Positions 56,646-64,000 of a DNA stretch of 64,000 bases are shown here, piece by piece. The notes below the pieces were generated by a model. The model worked only from the letters and a program-made list of their open reading frames with translations. It did no database searches and was not told the origin of the DNA. The stretch lies in assembly GCF_048537545.1 (NCBI RefSeq), contig NZ_CP183218.1. One strand, given 5' to 3'. A program made the position numbers and the translations under genes. Source of the stretch: Chania fonticola_B (GTDB lineage: Bacteria; Pseudomonadota; Gammaproteobacteria; Enterobacterales; Enterobacteriaceae). Each line of letters begins with the position of its first letter. Positions within the stretch are counted from its first letter, which is position 1.

Positions 56646-56897
56646 AAAATAAGGGGATCTGATTTAACCAACTTTAAAACATGGGCAGCATCCGGCCATG
56701 GCCCCAGCATCAGGGATTGCCCATCCGTTTTTTTTCTATAGTGGCGAGCATGCAATGGCGTCATGCTGGTTGGCTATGAGCAAAACCACGATCCGCTAAC
56801 AATCGGGCCAAGCGCAACGATTTATGCGATGTAGCTCTCATAAATCACCCGTTCGGGTTGGCCTAATCCGTCACTTTGATATCATTTTTCTAAATTT

Positions 56898-56914
56898 ATG
56901 AAACAATGTTTTAT
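56898..56914. promoter_or_regulatory. KdgR-type operator upstream of ogl
   Basis: ATGAAACAATGTTTTAT matches the KdgR consensus at 15 of 16 defined positions. It lies 59-75 bp before the ogl start, the usual place for repression at the promoter. Confidence 0.8.
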
Positions 56915-56972
56915 TTAATTAAAGGATCGTCTGAACAGCGGCGGTTTATCGATAAGGTTAAGGGAGGCCATC

Positions 56973-58139
56973 GTGGCTAAAGGTTCAATCCACCAATTCA
57001 ATTTCCATCGCACAACCGATGCCGGTACCGGCGCACAGCTCACCCGCCTGACACCGCCTGAAGTGCTGTGCCACCGCAACTACTTCTACCAGAAGTGTTT
57101 CACCAACGACGGCAGTAAGCTGTTGTTTGCTGGCGAATTTGACGGTAACCGCAACTACTACCTGCTGGATCTGCAACGGCAGCAAGCGGTGCAGTTGACC
57201 GAAGGTCCAGGCGATAACACCTTCGGCGGTTTTTTATCCCCGGACGATCGTTTCCTGTATTACGTGAAGAATGAACGTGAGTTGCGCCGGGTAGAACTGA
57301 GCAACTGCACTGAACAAACCGTGTATCGCGTGCCTGAAGAGTGGGTTGGCTACGGCACCTGGGTTGCCAACAGTGAATGCACCAGCCTGGTGGGTATCGA
57401 AATCGATCGCCAGGATTGGCAGCCTCTGACCGACTGGAAAATTTTCCACAGCTTCTTCACCAAAAACCCGCATTGCCGCCTGCTGCGTGTCGATTTGGCC
57501 AGCGGTGAATCACGCGTGATTTATGAGGATCGCCTCTGGTTGGGCCACCCAATCTATCGCCCATACCATAGCGACTGCGTCGCCTTCTGCCACGAAGGGC
57601 CACACGATCTGGTTGATGCCCGCATGTGGCTGATCAACGAAGACGGCAGCAATATGCGTAAGGTAAAAACTCATGCCCCAGGCGAGAGCTGTACGCACGA
57701 ATTCTGGGTGCCGGACGGTTCAGCCCTGATGTACGTCTCTTATTTGAAAGGCCAGCAAGAGCGCAACATCTGCCGTTACGATCCACAGACCGGGCAGGAT
57801 GAGATCGTGATGACCATGCCAGCCTGTTCGCACCTGATGAGCAATTACGACGGCAGTCTGTTAGTGGGTGACGGTTCGGCTACGCCGGTCGATATCAAGG
57901 ATTCTCAAGGCTACACCATTGAGAACGACCCGTGGCTTTACGTGTTCGACGCCAAACAAAAACGTCAGGCACGTCTGGCCGCACATAACAGTTCATGGCG
58001 CGTGCTGAATGGTGACCGTCAGGTAACGCATCCGCACCCATCCTTTACTCCGGACAACCGGCAAGTGCTCTTCACCTCAGATTTTGAGGGAGAACCTGCG
58101 CTGTATCTAGCCCGCTTGCCGGAAGATCTCTTTGCTTGA
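56973..58139 (+). CDS. ogl: oligogalacturonate lyase Ogl (PL22)
   Basis: A 388-residue seven-bladed propeller lyase of the cytoplasm that splits unsaturated digalacturonate into 5-keto-4-deoxyuronate. All the residues described for the Yersinia PL22 enzyme are at the same numbers: Mn ligands His287, Gln350, His353 and His355, and catalytic Arg217 and His242. The start is GTG with AGGGAGG five bases upstream. kdgF follows 26 bases after the stop, so the two are an operon. Confidence 0.96.
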   Translation: MAKGSIHQFNFHRTTDAGTGAQLTRLTPPEVLCHRNYFYQKCFTNDGSKLLFAGEFDGNRNYYLLDLQRQQAVQLTEGPGDNTFGGFLSPDDRFLYYVKNERELRRVELSNCTEQTVYRVPEEWVGYGTWVANSECTSLVGIEIDRQDWQPLTDWKIFHSFFTKNPHCRLLRVDLASGESRVIYEDRLWLGHPIYRPYHSDCVAFCHEGPHDLVDARMWLINEDGSNMRKVKTHAPGESCTHEFWVPDGSALMYVSYLKGQQERNICRYDPQTGQDEIVMTMPACSHLMSNYDGSLLVGDGSATPVDIKDSQGYTIENDPWLYVFDAKQKRQARLAAHNSSWRVLNGDRQVTHPHPSFTPDNRQVLFTSDFEGEPALYLARLPEDLFA

Positions 58140-58165
58140 TGGCACTATTTTATTGAGGAACAACC

Positions 58166-58489
58166 ATGTTTATCTACAAACAGGATTGTGCGCTAGAAGA
58201 CTTAGGAAACGGCGTGACCCGCCGCATTCTCGCCCATGGCGGCACCATGATGGCGGTGGAGGTCAACTTTAGCCAAGGCGCTGTCGGCCCGTTGCACAGC
58301 CATCCGCACGAGCAACTGACCTACGTGCTTTCCGGCCGCTTCAGCTTCACCATCGATGGCGTCACCAAAGAAGTCGCTGCCGGAGATACCTTGTACAAAA
58401 AGACCGACGTGGTGCATGGCTGCGTCTGCCTGGAGGCCGGAACCTTACTGGATACCTTCACTCCACAGCGTGAAGATTTTCTGAAATAA
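58166..58489 (+). CDS. kdgF: KdgF, cupin that linearises 4,5-unsaturated galacturonate
   Basis: A 107-residue single cupin domain. The metal-binding motif GPLHSHPHEQ (His44, His46, His48, Gln50) and the distal His84 in VVHGCVCLEAG are present. KdgF catalyses the ring-opening of unsaturated uronates released by lyases to 5-keto-4-deoxyuronate. The ogl-kdgF pairing and the strong ribosome site (GAGGA) support the call. Confidence 0.93.
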   Translation: MFIYKQDCALEDLGNGVTRRILAHGGTMMAVEVNFSQGAVGPLHSHPHEQLTYVLSGRFSFTIDGVTKEVAAGDTLYKKTDVVHGCVCLEAGTLLDTFTPQREDFLK

Positions 58490-58496
58490 TCTTATG

Positions 58497-58522
58497 TGCT
58501 CCCGGCCATCATGCCGGGAGCA
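58497..58522 (+). terminator. stem-loop after kdgF
   Basis: TGCTCCCGGC and GCCGGGAGCA form a perfect ten-base-pair stem around six bases, seven bases after the kdgF stop. The following ATTTGG has only a short T-run. Confidence 0.7.
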
Positions 58523-58886
58523 TTTGGCACCCAATAAGCTGTAGTAATTCCCCCTCCTCTTGCAGAAAATTACCCTGTTCCCCTTGCCCACACCATCAAT
58601 ATGCCTGCCGCCAAACCGGCCACAGACGAGAAATATCAATAATTCATATTCCAAACAATTAAACACAAACACATACACACAGTGAATACATATAGGTAAT
58701 TATCAGTCATTGACCGGTAAGTTACAGGACAGTTCTTATCTTTTGATTTTATTGAAATAATTGGTAACTTATCGATAAAATCAATTGTTTTTATCATATC
58801 GATCTATTTTATTGATCATTAAAAACAACTCTGCTATCCTATGTAATATAAATTTTCAATATAAATCAATGGAATGAGTAAATCTC
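58523..58886 (+). promoter_or_regulatory. AT-rich upstream region of the zinc-ribbon gene
   Basis: 364 bp, AT-rich from about 58620, no credible gene. A dyad GATAAAA-TCAATTG-TTTTTATC (58774-58795) flanked by ATCGAT copies on both sides stands about 95 bp before the zinc-ribbon gene; the content suits H-NS or a specific regulator. No promoter can be assigned by eye. Confidence 0.35.
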
Positions 58887-59090
58887 ATGGCTTACTGCGA
58901 GTATGTCGCCTATTGCCCACATTGTGATATTTCCATCGAGTTGACAGGGAACGTTCCCCCCTACGTTGAGGGGGCGGGTAGTTGCTGGATGTGCAGTAAG
59001 AAACTCGTCCTGATTTTCAGAAAGTCGGCAAAAAACCGTGCACGCCATCGACAAGATTGCGGCTCATCCGCCAACCCGCGCACAAGCTAA
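58887..59090 (+). CDS. small zinc-ribbon-like protein (67 aa), function unknown
   Basis: Reads MAYCEYVAYCPHCDISIEL with a second pair CWMC near residues 33-36, so two CxxC knuckles (CPHC and CWMC) could bind one zinc ion; the C-terminus is basic (KKLVLIFRKSAKNRARHR). No family was recognised beyond this. The ribosome site is weak (GAGT eight bases before the ATG). It precedes the LuxR-type gene by 27 bases on the same strand, so they are probably co-transcribed. Confidence 0.6.
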   Translation: MAYCEYVAYCPHCDISIELTGNVPPYVEGAGSCWMCSKKLVLIFRKSAKNRARHRQDCGSSANPRTS

Positions 59091-59117
59091 GATTATTACT
59101 GATTAGGATGATCAACT

Positions 59118-59729
59118 ATGCCTGATATTCATATCTACACGGTGAGTAATGACCGCTATTTCTCCGCTGGTTTGCACGCGCTGCTCAGGCACGGTGAAAC
59201 CTTACCCCACAATAAAATAGCGTTGCATGAATTACCCTTCGAGAAAGAGACGTTTGAGGCTCACACGCTGCCGGAACTGAAAAATAGCGCCTGTGATTTT
59301 CTGATTTTGGATTGCAGCTGTGGCTTTATTCATTATTACGGCGCCTGTTCTGCGCTCTATGCCGCCCTGGAGCAGGGCACGCTGGAGGCCAGGATCATCT
59401 TGATGTACGAAAACAGCCTGTGCCTGACCAACCCGGATATGTACAACCACTTTATCACTCTGGATAAAAATGCCTGTGTGGAGGATATCTTGCTAGCGAT
59501 TTTCCCTCGCCAAACGGTGCAGGATGAGTTTGATGCCGAGGTAGAGGAAGCCACGAGCCGGCAGTATCTGACCGGCCGAGAGCTGATCGTCATCAATGAA
59601 ATCTACAGCGGTGCACAGCCTGATGAAATCGCCAAAAAGCTCAAGCTCAGGCTAAAAACCATCAACTGTTATAAAAACCGGGCGATGAAAAAGATCTGTA
59701 GTAAAAGGCCTCAGGATTTACATCTTTAG
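59118..59729 (+). CDS. orphan LuxR-type regulator with an atypical N-terminal domain
   Basis: A 203-residue protein. The C-terminal 55 residues (LTGRELIVINEIYSGAQPDEIAKKLKLRLKTINCYKNRAMKKI) are a LuxR/FixJ helix-turn-helix. The N-terminal 140 residues look like a receiver-type fold (ACDFLILDCSCGFIHYYG; ARIILMYEN) but lack the usual phosphoacceptor Asp setting. Fimbrial and biofilm regulators of enterics have this layout. AGGA lies nine bases upstream. No sensor kinase is nearby. Confidence 0.78.
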   Translation: MPDIHIYTVSNDRYFSAGLHALLRHGETLPHNKIALHELPFEKETFEAHTLPELKNSACDFLILDCSCGFIHYYGACSALYAALEQGTLEARIILMYENSLCLTNPDMYNHFITLDKNACVEDILLAIFPRQTVQDEFDAEVEEATSRQYLTGRELIVINEIYSGAQPDEIAKKLKLRLKTINCYKNRAMKKICSKRPQDLHL

Positions 59730-60149
59730 CCTCGTCATCATCGCCAGCAGGATAGCTGTGGCCTGAACCTCCCCCTTCATACGCCCCCCAGTTGGGGCCT
59801 CTCACAAGCAAATTCTGGATCCAACAAAATGCTATCGCAAAGTTGTAACACTCGCCTCCACACATTTTTTGGAACTCTTGTTACTTCTAGCTCTTACCAG
59901 ATCTGGCAGCCTGCTTAGTACCAGGAGCGGACGTTACAAATAACTCAAGCAAACCGCCCCCTTAGCCCTTAATGAAGAATGGAGGAATGGGTCTTAATAG
60001 GTGAATATCGGAAGATCTTTAACAGGGAAAGGGCCGTTTTTAGGGGATAACTATATTGCCACCTAGTCACCGTAAGAATATGCACAGAGAGAGCATATTT
60101 CACAACAGCCCTCTCAGTTTTATGCAAAGTAATAAAACTTAGGAGTATT
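59730..60149. other. 420 bp without a firm gene; possible coding remnants on the minus strand
   Basis: A 67-codon minus-strand frame (59662-59865; CGGECYNFAIAFCWIQ, then GGGSGHSYPAGDDDEAKD) overlaps the LuxR gene end and lacks a good ribosome site. About 90 bases further up the minus strand, another frame ends SAPGTKQAARSGKS-stop. Both look protein-like, but they are short and in different frames, consistent with decayed genes. No call beyond that. Confidence 0.3.
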
Positions 60150-60470
60150 TTAAACGCATTTGAACGTCAGGCGAGCAACGCCATTAACAAGTAAGTGTGT
60201 ATCAATATCAGTTTTGACTTCTTTCATGGATTTATTTTGTACCCTACAAAAATCAGAAGCCTTTTTAGTTGCAGTGCCAATAGCTCCTTGTATACGACCT
60301 GCAGCAGGAGCTGCTTCTACCTCAGTGAGATAGTCCCCATTATCCAGTTTTTTGACATCGGACTGATATGTCAAACCCAGGCCTTGAAACTGTGTTTTAT
60401 CATTTTGCACAGCGCAGCCGCTTAAAAAAGCACCAATTAAAATGGTGGTAGCAATTATTGATTTTTTCAT
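60150..60470 (-). CDS. small lipoprotein, function unknown
   Basis: A 106-residue lipoprotein with signal peptide and lipobox (ILIGAFLSGCAVQN), so the mature protein starts at Cys19 and is about 88 residues. The residue after Cys is Ala, which favours outer-membrane sorting. Two further Cys residues (FCRVQNK and TFKCV) could form a disulfide. AAGGA precedes the ATG at eleven bases. Isolated, with no operon partner; no family recognised. Confidence 0.75.
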   Translation of the reverse strand: MKKSIIATTILIGAFLSGCAVQNDKTQFQGLGLTYQSDVKKLDNGDYLTEVEAAPAAGRIQGAIGTATKKASDFCRVQNKSMKEVKTDIDTHLLVNGVARLTFKCV

Positions 60471-60795
60471 GTGAAGAATAATCCTTATGAATTTGGTTAG
60501 CCGCTATTCTACAAACTGGAATCAAACATTAATTAAACCAATTGCTATTTATAGATTTGCATAAGGTTATCGTATTGAATAGTTGGAGAAATAAATCACA
60601 CGAACCGACAAACAAGAACGTCAGGTGATCTGCTCCACATGATTCGAGACACATCGATGTAAGTATGCATTCCTAACTTCCGCTCCTCGCTCAGAGCCGA
60701 CCTGTAGCTCAGTTACCTGGTCCGCTTCGTGCCAGAAGCTGAGCTAAGCACCTCAAAACGTAATCATAAATTGGAGGTATTTTCAAAATCCTTAC
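60471..60795. other. 325 bp gap with a tRNA-like hairpin
   Basis: No gene. TAGCTCAG (60705-60712) and CTGAGCTA (60739-60746) form an eight-base-pair stem with an inner CTGG/CCAG stem. The TAGCTCAG string recalls a tRNA D-arm, but no acceptor, anticodon or T arm can be folded around it. Confidence 0.4.
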
Positions 60796-61353
60796 TTACT
60801 GTAATTTGTAGATACCGGCATTCCAGTAACCATTACCCTGGCGACGATACTCTTTCCAGCCTAAGGCTAAGAGTTCCCTTGCAATTAGCCGATTCATCAC
60901 CCCATGCCCCATAAGCAACACAGGACCGTTTGATACTTTTGCAAAATTTACGAGGATGTCCGCAGCCTGAACAGCACGTTGTTTTGCTATTCCCAGGCGC
61001 TCCGCATCACGGGATATACCACACAGCCACATGACGCGGAAAAAAGCAGCCCAGAGGGCTGGGGATAATCTAAAACCGGGCATGTGGAATATCGGTAGGC
61101 CAGCTTCCCTGAAGACCCCATCGATGAGCTCCGGTTCACGCCCTAATGCGTTCAGGGAAGAAAGCGCTCTGGGAAGAGGACTGCTTACGATCCGCAATGC
61201 GCTGGATGCTATTGATTTACTGGATTCTGGCGGCATATCGCTGCCCGTATCAGAGAGATCATATTGTGCAACCCAGCCGGCCATTTCACGACATGTTACT
61301 TTCGAAGAGCCTGTACAGGCAGGCTTTCCATGACGCATCAAAATAATTTCCAT
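60796..61353 (-). CDS. histidine phosphatase (phosphoglycerate-mutase-like) family protein
   Basis: A 185-residue branch 1 histidine phosphatase. The catalytic RHG motif is at residues 7-9 (MEIILMRHGKP), SSPLPRALSS holds the second Arg of the phosphate pocket, and LLMGHGVMNR gives the second His. The substrate is unknown. It stands alone with no strong ribosome site (AAGAA about eight bases before the ATG). Confidence 0.82.
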   Translation of the reverse strand: MEIILMRHGKPACTGSSKVTCREMAGWVAQYDLSDTGSDMPPESSKSIASSALRIVSSPLPRALSSLNALGREPELIDGVFREAGLPIFHMPGFRLSPALWAAFFRVMWLCGISRDAERLGIAKQRAVQAADILVNFAKVSNGPVLLMGHGVMNRLIARELLALGWKEYRRQGNGYWNAGIYKLQ

Positions 61354-61602
61354 ATAGCGTTTCTTGTTTGTGGTTCTTTAGGCGCAGTAGACTATAGCGA
61401 TGAAAGCAGGGTGTACTACCACCATATTTAGGGTTGACCATACTGGCTGAGATCCCTTGTCATGTGAAGAACAAGGTGAGCAGTATCATATAAAATTATT
61501 CAAGTAGCTCGAAACATGGTCAACGTCCCCTCCTCGCCCGCAGCAGGTATGACAACTCTTTTCTCTGGTGCCAAGCGCGGACATCAGGATCCATTAATGC
61601 AA

Positions 61603-62055
61603 TTAGCACAATGCCTTTGAGAAACAGACCGCCTCTTCTCTATCTATGTATGGACCATAATTCTCAATACGAACATACCCATTTTTCTCGTAAAAACTTA
61701 CGGCCCGATGGTTGATATGTCGGGTTTCCAGCCTCAGCTCGATATATCCCATTTCTTTAGCGGAGGTTTCCAGATAAGTGAGTAAAGCGTTACCAATGCC
61801 AGTTACACTTCGGTCTGAAAACATTCTTTTAAGCTCGGCTATATTATGTGTTAATGGCCGGATAGCGCCGCATCCTATCGCATCGCCATGAGCATTCTTC
61901 GCCAATACCCATAACGCTTTATCACCATTCATTGCATCAACAGTGAAATTGCGTTTGCCGTTATCACCCGTAATAGCGGCAAGTTCTGCTGACAGCATTT
62001 CGATTAAACGATGGGATTCTGAAGAAAATGGATCCGATTTCTCTACTATTATCAT
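61603..62055 (-). CDS. GNAT-family N-acetyltransferase
   Basis: A 150-residue GNAT protein. Acetyl-CoA-binding motif A reads RSVTGIGNALLTYLE, preceded by the strand IAELKRMFSD; motif B is HINHRAVSFYEKNGYVRI. GAGGG stands seven bases before the ATG. The substrate is not evident; relatives act on small amines, amino acids or antibiotics. Confidence 0.82.
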   Translation of the reverse strand: MIIVEKSDPFSSESHRLIEMLSAELAAITGDNGKRNFTVDAMNGDKALWVLAKNAHGDAIGCGAIRPLTHNIAELKRMFSDRSVTGIGNALLTYLETSAKEMGYIELRLETRHINHRAVSFYEKNGYVRIENYGPYIDREEAVCFSKALC

Positions 62056-62182
62056 AGTGATACCCTCTCATTCAGGATGACGGGGGGCTTTACGCTCCCG
62101 TAGTTATCCCCTAGTAGGCCATAGCCCCTGCTGCAATAGGCCGATCGTTTTATCCGCTACCTGAAGCATTTCCCGTTTGAAA

Positions 62183-62320
62183 TGACTTGTTGCCCAAGTG
62201 CGGTTCCAAGTCGCTTCGTTTGGACGACCGGATCAGCCAAGCGAGACAAAACCATCAATGCTATAACTGTGATGAGGAATTCAATCGTTTGTGTGGAAAT
62301 ATACCGCACGCCCTTGTTGC
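62183..62320 (+). pseudogene. frameshifted zinc-ribbon remnant
   Basis: From the ATG at 62183 the frame begins MTCCPS, but with one base inserted in the CCAAGTGC run (an A-tract) it would read MTCCPKCGSKSLRLDDRI and continue QNHQCYNCDEEFNRLC, a four-cysteine zinc ribbon (CPxC and CxxC). The downstream frame is open from 62187. A single-base deletion is the simple explanation. It lies in the otherwise empty gap between the GNAT and chorismate-mutase-like genes, on the opposite strand to both. Confidence 0.35.
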
Positions 62321-62351
62321 TCCCAGCCTATTCGCAATGCCTTGGCCGAGA

Positions 62352-62642
62352 CTACTTTTGTACCAGACTTCGGTGCTGTTCCAACTCATAATCAATAAAC
62401 GCGTTAATCATCGTACGGTAAACTTTATCAATAATGTCTTCGGGGAGCCCAACCACCGCGGCTTCTGCCCTGACCTTGTCAATGACTCTCTGAACCCTGT
62501 CAGGAGCGCGAACAGCATCCTGATCTTTTTTGAATCCAGCGGCTGCTTTCACCAACCGGCCACGTTGGGCAATCAGTGAAACCAGTTGGGAGTCGATACC
62601 ATCTATGGCATTTCTTACGTCTTCGATAGAAGAAAAACGCAT
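62352..62642 (-). CDS. stand-alone chorismate mutase / isochorismate-pyruvate lyase-like protein (AroQ fold)
   Basis: A 96-residue all-helical AroQ-class protein. IEDVRNAIDGIDSQLVSLIAQR and the AGFKKDQ...APDRV segment match small chorismate mutases and PchB, including the active-site Arg and Lys positions; the last helix (INAFIDYELEQH) is closer to generic chorismate mutases than to PchB. There is no signal peptide, so it is cytosolic. No isochorismate synthase or siderophore gene lies nearby, so a salicylate role cannot be argued. Confidence 0.78.
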   Translation of the reverse strand: MRFSSIEDVRNAIDGIDSQLVSLIAQRGRLVKAAAGFKKDQDAVRAPDRVQRVIDKVRAEAAVVGLPEDIIDKVYRTMINAFIDYELEQHRSLVQK

Positions 62643-62749
62643 TGTCGTACTCTCTAACTAGTTTAAAAGTACACGCTATCATAGCTATCGATGACTGTCC
62701 TACCCTTTTTAAGCTTCCTATCGGGTCCTGCTGCCTTTGCCACATTCGC

Positions 62750-64000
62750 CTATAGAGAGGTTGAGCAAGTCACATAGGTTACGCCGTCTAACGGGAAACT
62801 GAATAAATTACCGTTCCCCAGGTAAACATAATGCCGTTCGTTACCGGCAGCGGTAAGTTCCCTCCCCCAGTAGTTACCCGCAAACCAACCGCTAGAGTAT
62901 CGGCTCATGCTGCCCCATTCATTCCATAATCTGGCATTGGCATCCCGGTTGGCCCCAGTCTGGGCTATCGGGGTTCGGTCTGTCATCTCACTATAGCTCG
63001 GCACCGCGTAGCCGCCCCCTTGGGAACTGCACCACGCGGCAGCCTCACTGACATCCATAAGGAAATAGTTATTATTTCTGAACCAGCGGTTGACGGTAAA
63101 TTGATAGGTTAACGTTGAGCCATTGCCTGTATGTTCGGCCGTAATGGTGACCCGATTATTAGCCGATGTAGGTTCTTGATTAAATCTCACATTACCGCTG
63201 CCATCCACACTGGCCCAACTCTGGTCGCTACTCCAGCTATAGGAACTGTTCCCGGCAGGATCCTCGCCAACCACCAACTGAAATTCCGCACCGGTAAAGC
63301 CTGTTTTCGGGAAGCCATCATCCGCCGAGAAAGAGGCGCCGTTGGCCAAGATATGCGTCATCTGCACATCAGCAAAAAACGCAACGTTGACGGTAGCTGA
63401 AACACCATTGGCGGCAGTGGCGGTGACATCACTATTGACGGCAGTGTCACTGGTCAGGGCTATTTTTACCTCACCGTTGCTGTCCGTCACACCACTGGTC
63501 GCCAGCAGCGTTACGCCATTGGTCGCGGTGAAGTTTACCGTTTCACCCTCAATACTGTTGCCATGGCGGTCTTCGACATAGACCAGCACATTATTATCGT
63601 CGATGCCATTGGCCAGCGCATTGTCCTGGGTGACTTCCGCATGCACAACCTCCACTGGACCAGCAACAAACAGCGTATTGACCGACTGAACATCATCATC
63701 AATCCTGGCCGTTACCTGAGTGGTACCGGCGATCACATTCGTCACATAAGCCGTTGCCTCGCCCCCAATTCCAGTTTGCGCACTGGCCGAAATCGCGCCC
63801 ATATTATCGGCATCAAAAAGCACCGTTGCGCCCACAACAGGTGTACCGTCCAGATACTGAACGGTAGCATGTACGGTGTTCACCGCCAGCCCATCGGCAA
63901 CCGCCCCCAGGGGAGACTCGGCCCATACCAGGCTGGAAAGCATCCGCTGCCACTTGATATTGATAGGGCTAGCTAGCTGAACCGGCAGCCCTTCACTTGG
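62750..64000 (-). CDS. intimin/invasin-like surface protein, C-terminal part (5' end beyond window)
   Basis: The frame is open to the window edge, giving 416 visible residues. They contain Ig-like beta-domains in tandem (SPLGAVADGLAVNTVHATVQYLDGTPV; NALANGIDDNNVLVYVEDRHGNSI; each about 95 residues, ending in Val/Thr-rich strands), a further domain with YSWSSDQSWASVD, and a terminal C-type-lectin-like module (SEAAAWCSSQGGGYAVPSYSEMT, last Cys six residues from the end). This is the passenger part of an inverse autotransporter or a big Ig-domain adhesin. The N-terminal signal and beta-barrel would lie outside the window. Confidence 0.83.
   Translation of the reverse strand, partial: PSEGLPVQLASPINIKWQRMLSSLVWAESPLGAVADGLAVNTVHATVQYLDGTPVVGATVLFDADNMGAISASAQTGIGGEATAYVTNVIAGTTQVTARIDDDVQSVNTLFVAGPVEVVHAEVTQDNALANGIDDNNVLVYVEDRHGNSIEGETVNFTATNGVTLLATSGVTDSNGEVKIALTSDTAVNSDVTATAANGVSATVNVAFFADVQMTHILANGASFSADDGFPKTGFTGAEFQLVVGEDPAGNSSYSWSSDQSWASVDGSGNVRFNQEPTSANNRVTITAEHTGNGSTLTYQFTVNRWFRNNNYFLMDVSEAAAWCSSQGGGYAVPSYSEMTDRTPIAQTGANRDANARLWNEWGSMSRYSSGWFAGNYWGRELTAAGNERHYVYLGNGNLFSFPLDGVTYVTCSTSL

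Noticed and set aside
60700..60750. tRNA-like string TAGCTCAG with a complementary arm
   Set aside because: Only one stem forms; no acceptor, anticodon or T-arm with GTTCRAATC can be placed around it.

Overview
The window is a chromosomal segment of an enterobacterium, most likely Serratia or a close relative in the Yersiniaceae. This rests on near-identical E. coli-type protein sequences, the enteric backbone order nuo - lrhA - alaA - yfbR - yfbS - hxpA - yfbU - yfbV - ackA - pta - yfcD - yfcE, a pectin-catabolism set of Dickeya/Yersinia type, and an NdvB-type cyclic glucan synthase. The species cannot be fixed from sequence reading alone.

Layout. (1) 1-5269: 3' part of a very large cyclic beta-1,2-glucan synthase, cut by the window edge. 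(2) 5.3-10 kb: a palindromic intergenic element, elaB, a DUF1097 membrane protein, an MFS exporter, and an EamA transporter divergent from a LysR regulator. (3) 10-25.2 kb: complete nuoABCDEFGHIJKLMN operon on the minus strand with nuoC and nuoD fused; the three long intercistronic gaps each carry a hairpin. (4) 25.2-38.1 kb: lrhA, alaA, yfbR, a lipoprotein gene broken by an in-frame amber codon, yfbS, hxpA, yfbU, yfbV, ackA and pta. (5) 38.1-43.8 kb: an accessory operon with an ascorbate-type PTS (EIIA, EIIB, EIIC) and a two-subunit transketolase, facing a LacI-family regulator across two palindromic operators. Its last gene runs into REP-like repeats, which supply its C-terminal residues. 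(6) 43.9-58.5 kb: a pectin/oligogalacturonate locus interrupted by the backbone pair yfcD-yfcE. KdgM porin and TogMNAB ABC importer lie on one side; a DhuI-type isomerase, KduD, PelX lyase, TogT symporter, Ogl and KdgF lie on the other. (7) 58.5-64 kb: an AT-richer patchwork of small genes (zinc-ribbon protein, orphan LuxR-type regulator, small lipoprotein, histidine phosphatase, GNAT acetyltransferase, chorismate-mutase-like protein, frameshifted zinc-ribbon remnant) ending in the C-terminal part of an intimin/invasin-like surface protein that leaves the window.

How the genes fit together. Region 6 reads as an almost complete route: oligogalacturonates cross the outer membrane by KdgM, are trimmed by PelX, enter by TogMNAB or TogT, are cut by Ogl, linearised with the help of KdgF, isomerised by the RpiB-family (DhuI-like) protein and reduced by KduD to 2-keto-3-deoxygluconate. 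Four KdgR-type palindromes and one perfect CRP half-site pair lie in the right upstream regions. No classical kduI gene is present in the window.

The best candidate for an undescribed system is the PTS plus split transketolase operon of region 5, whose sugar is not evident from the sequence. It contains no kinase, isomerase or aldolase, so the phosphorylated PTS product may be handed directly to the transketolase.
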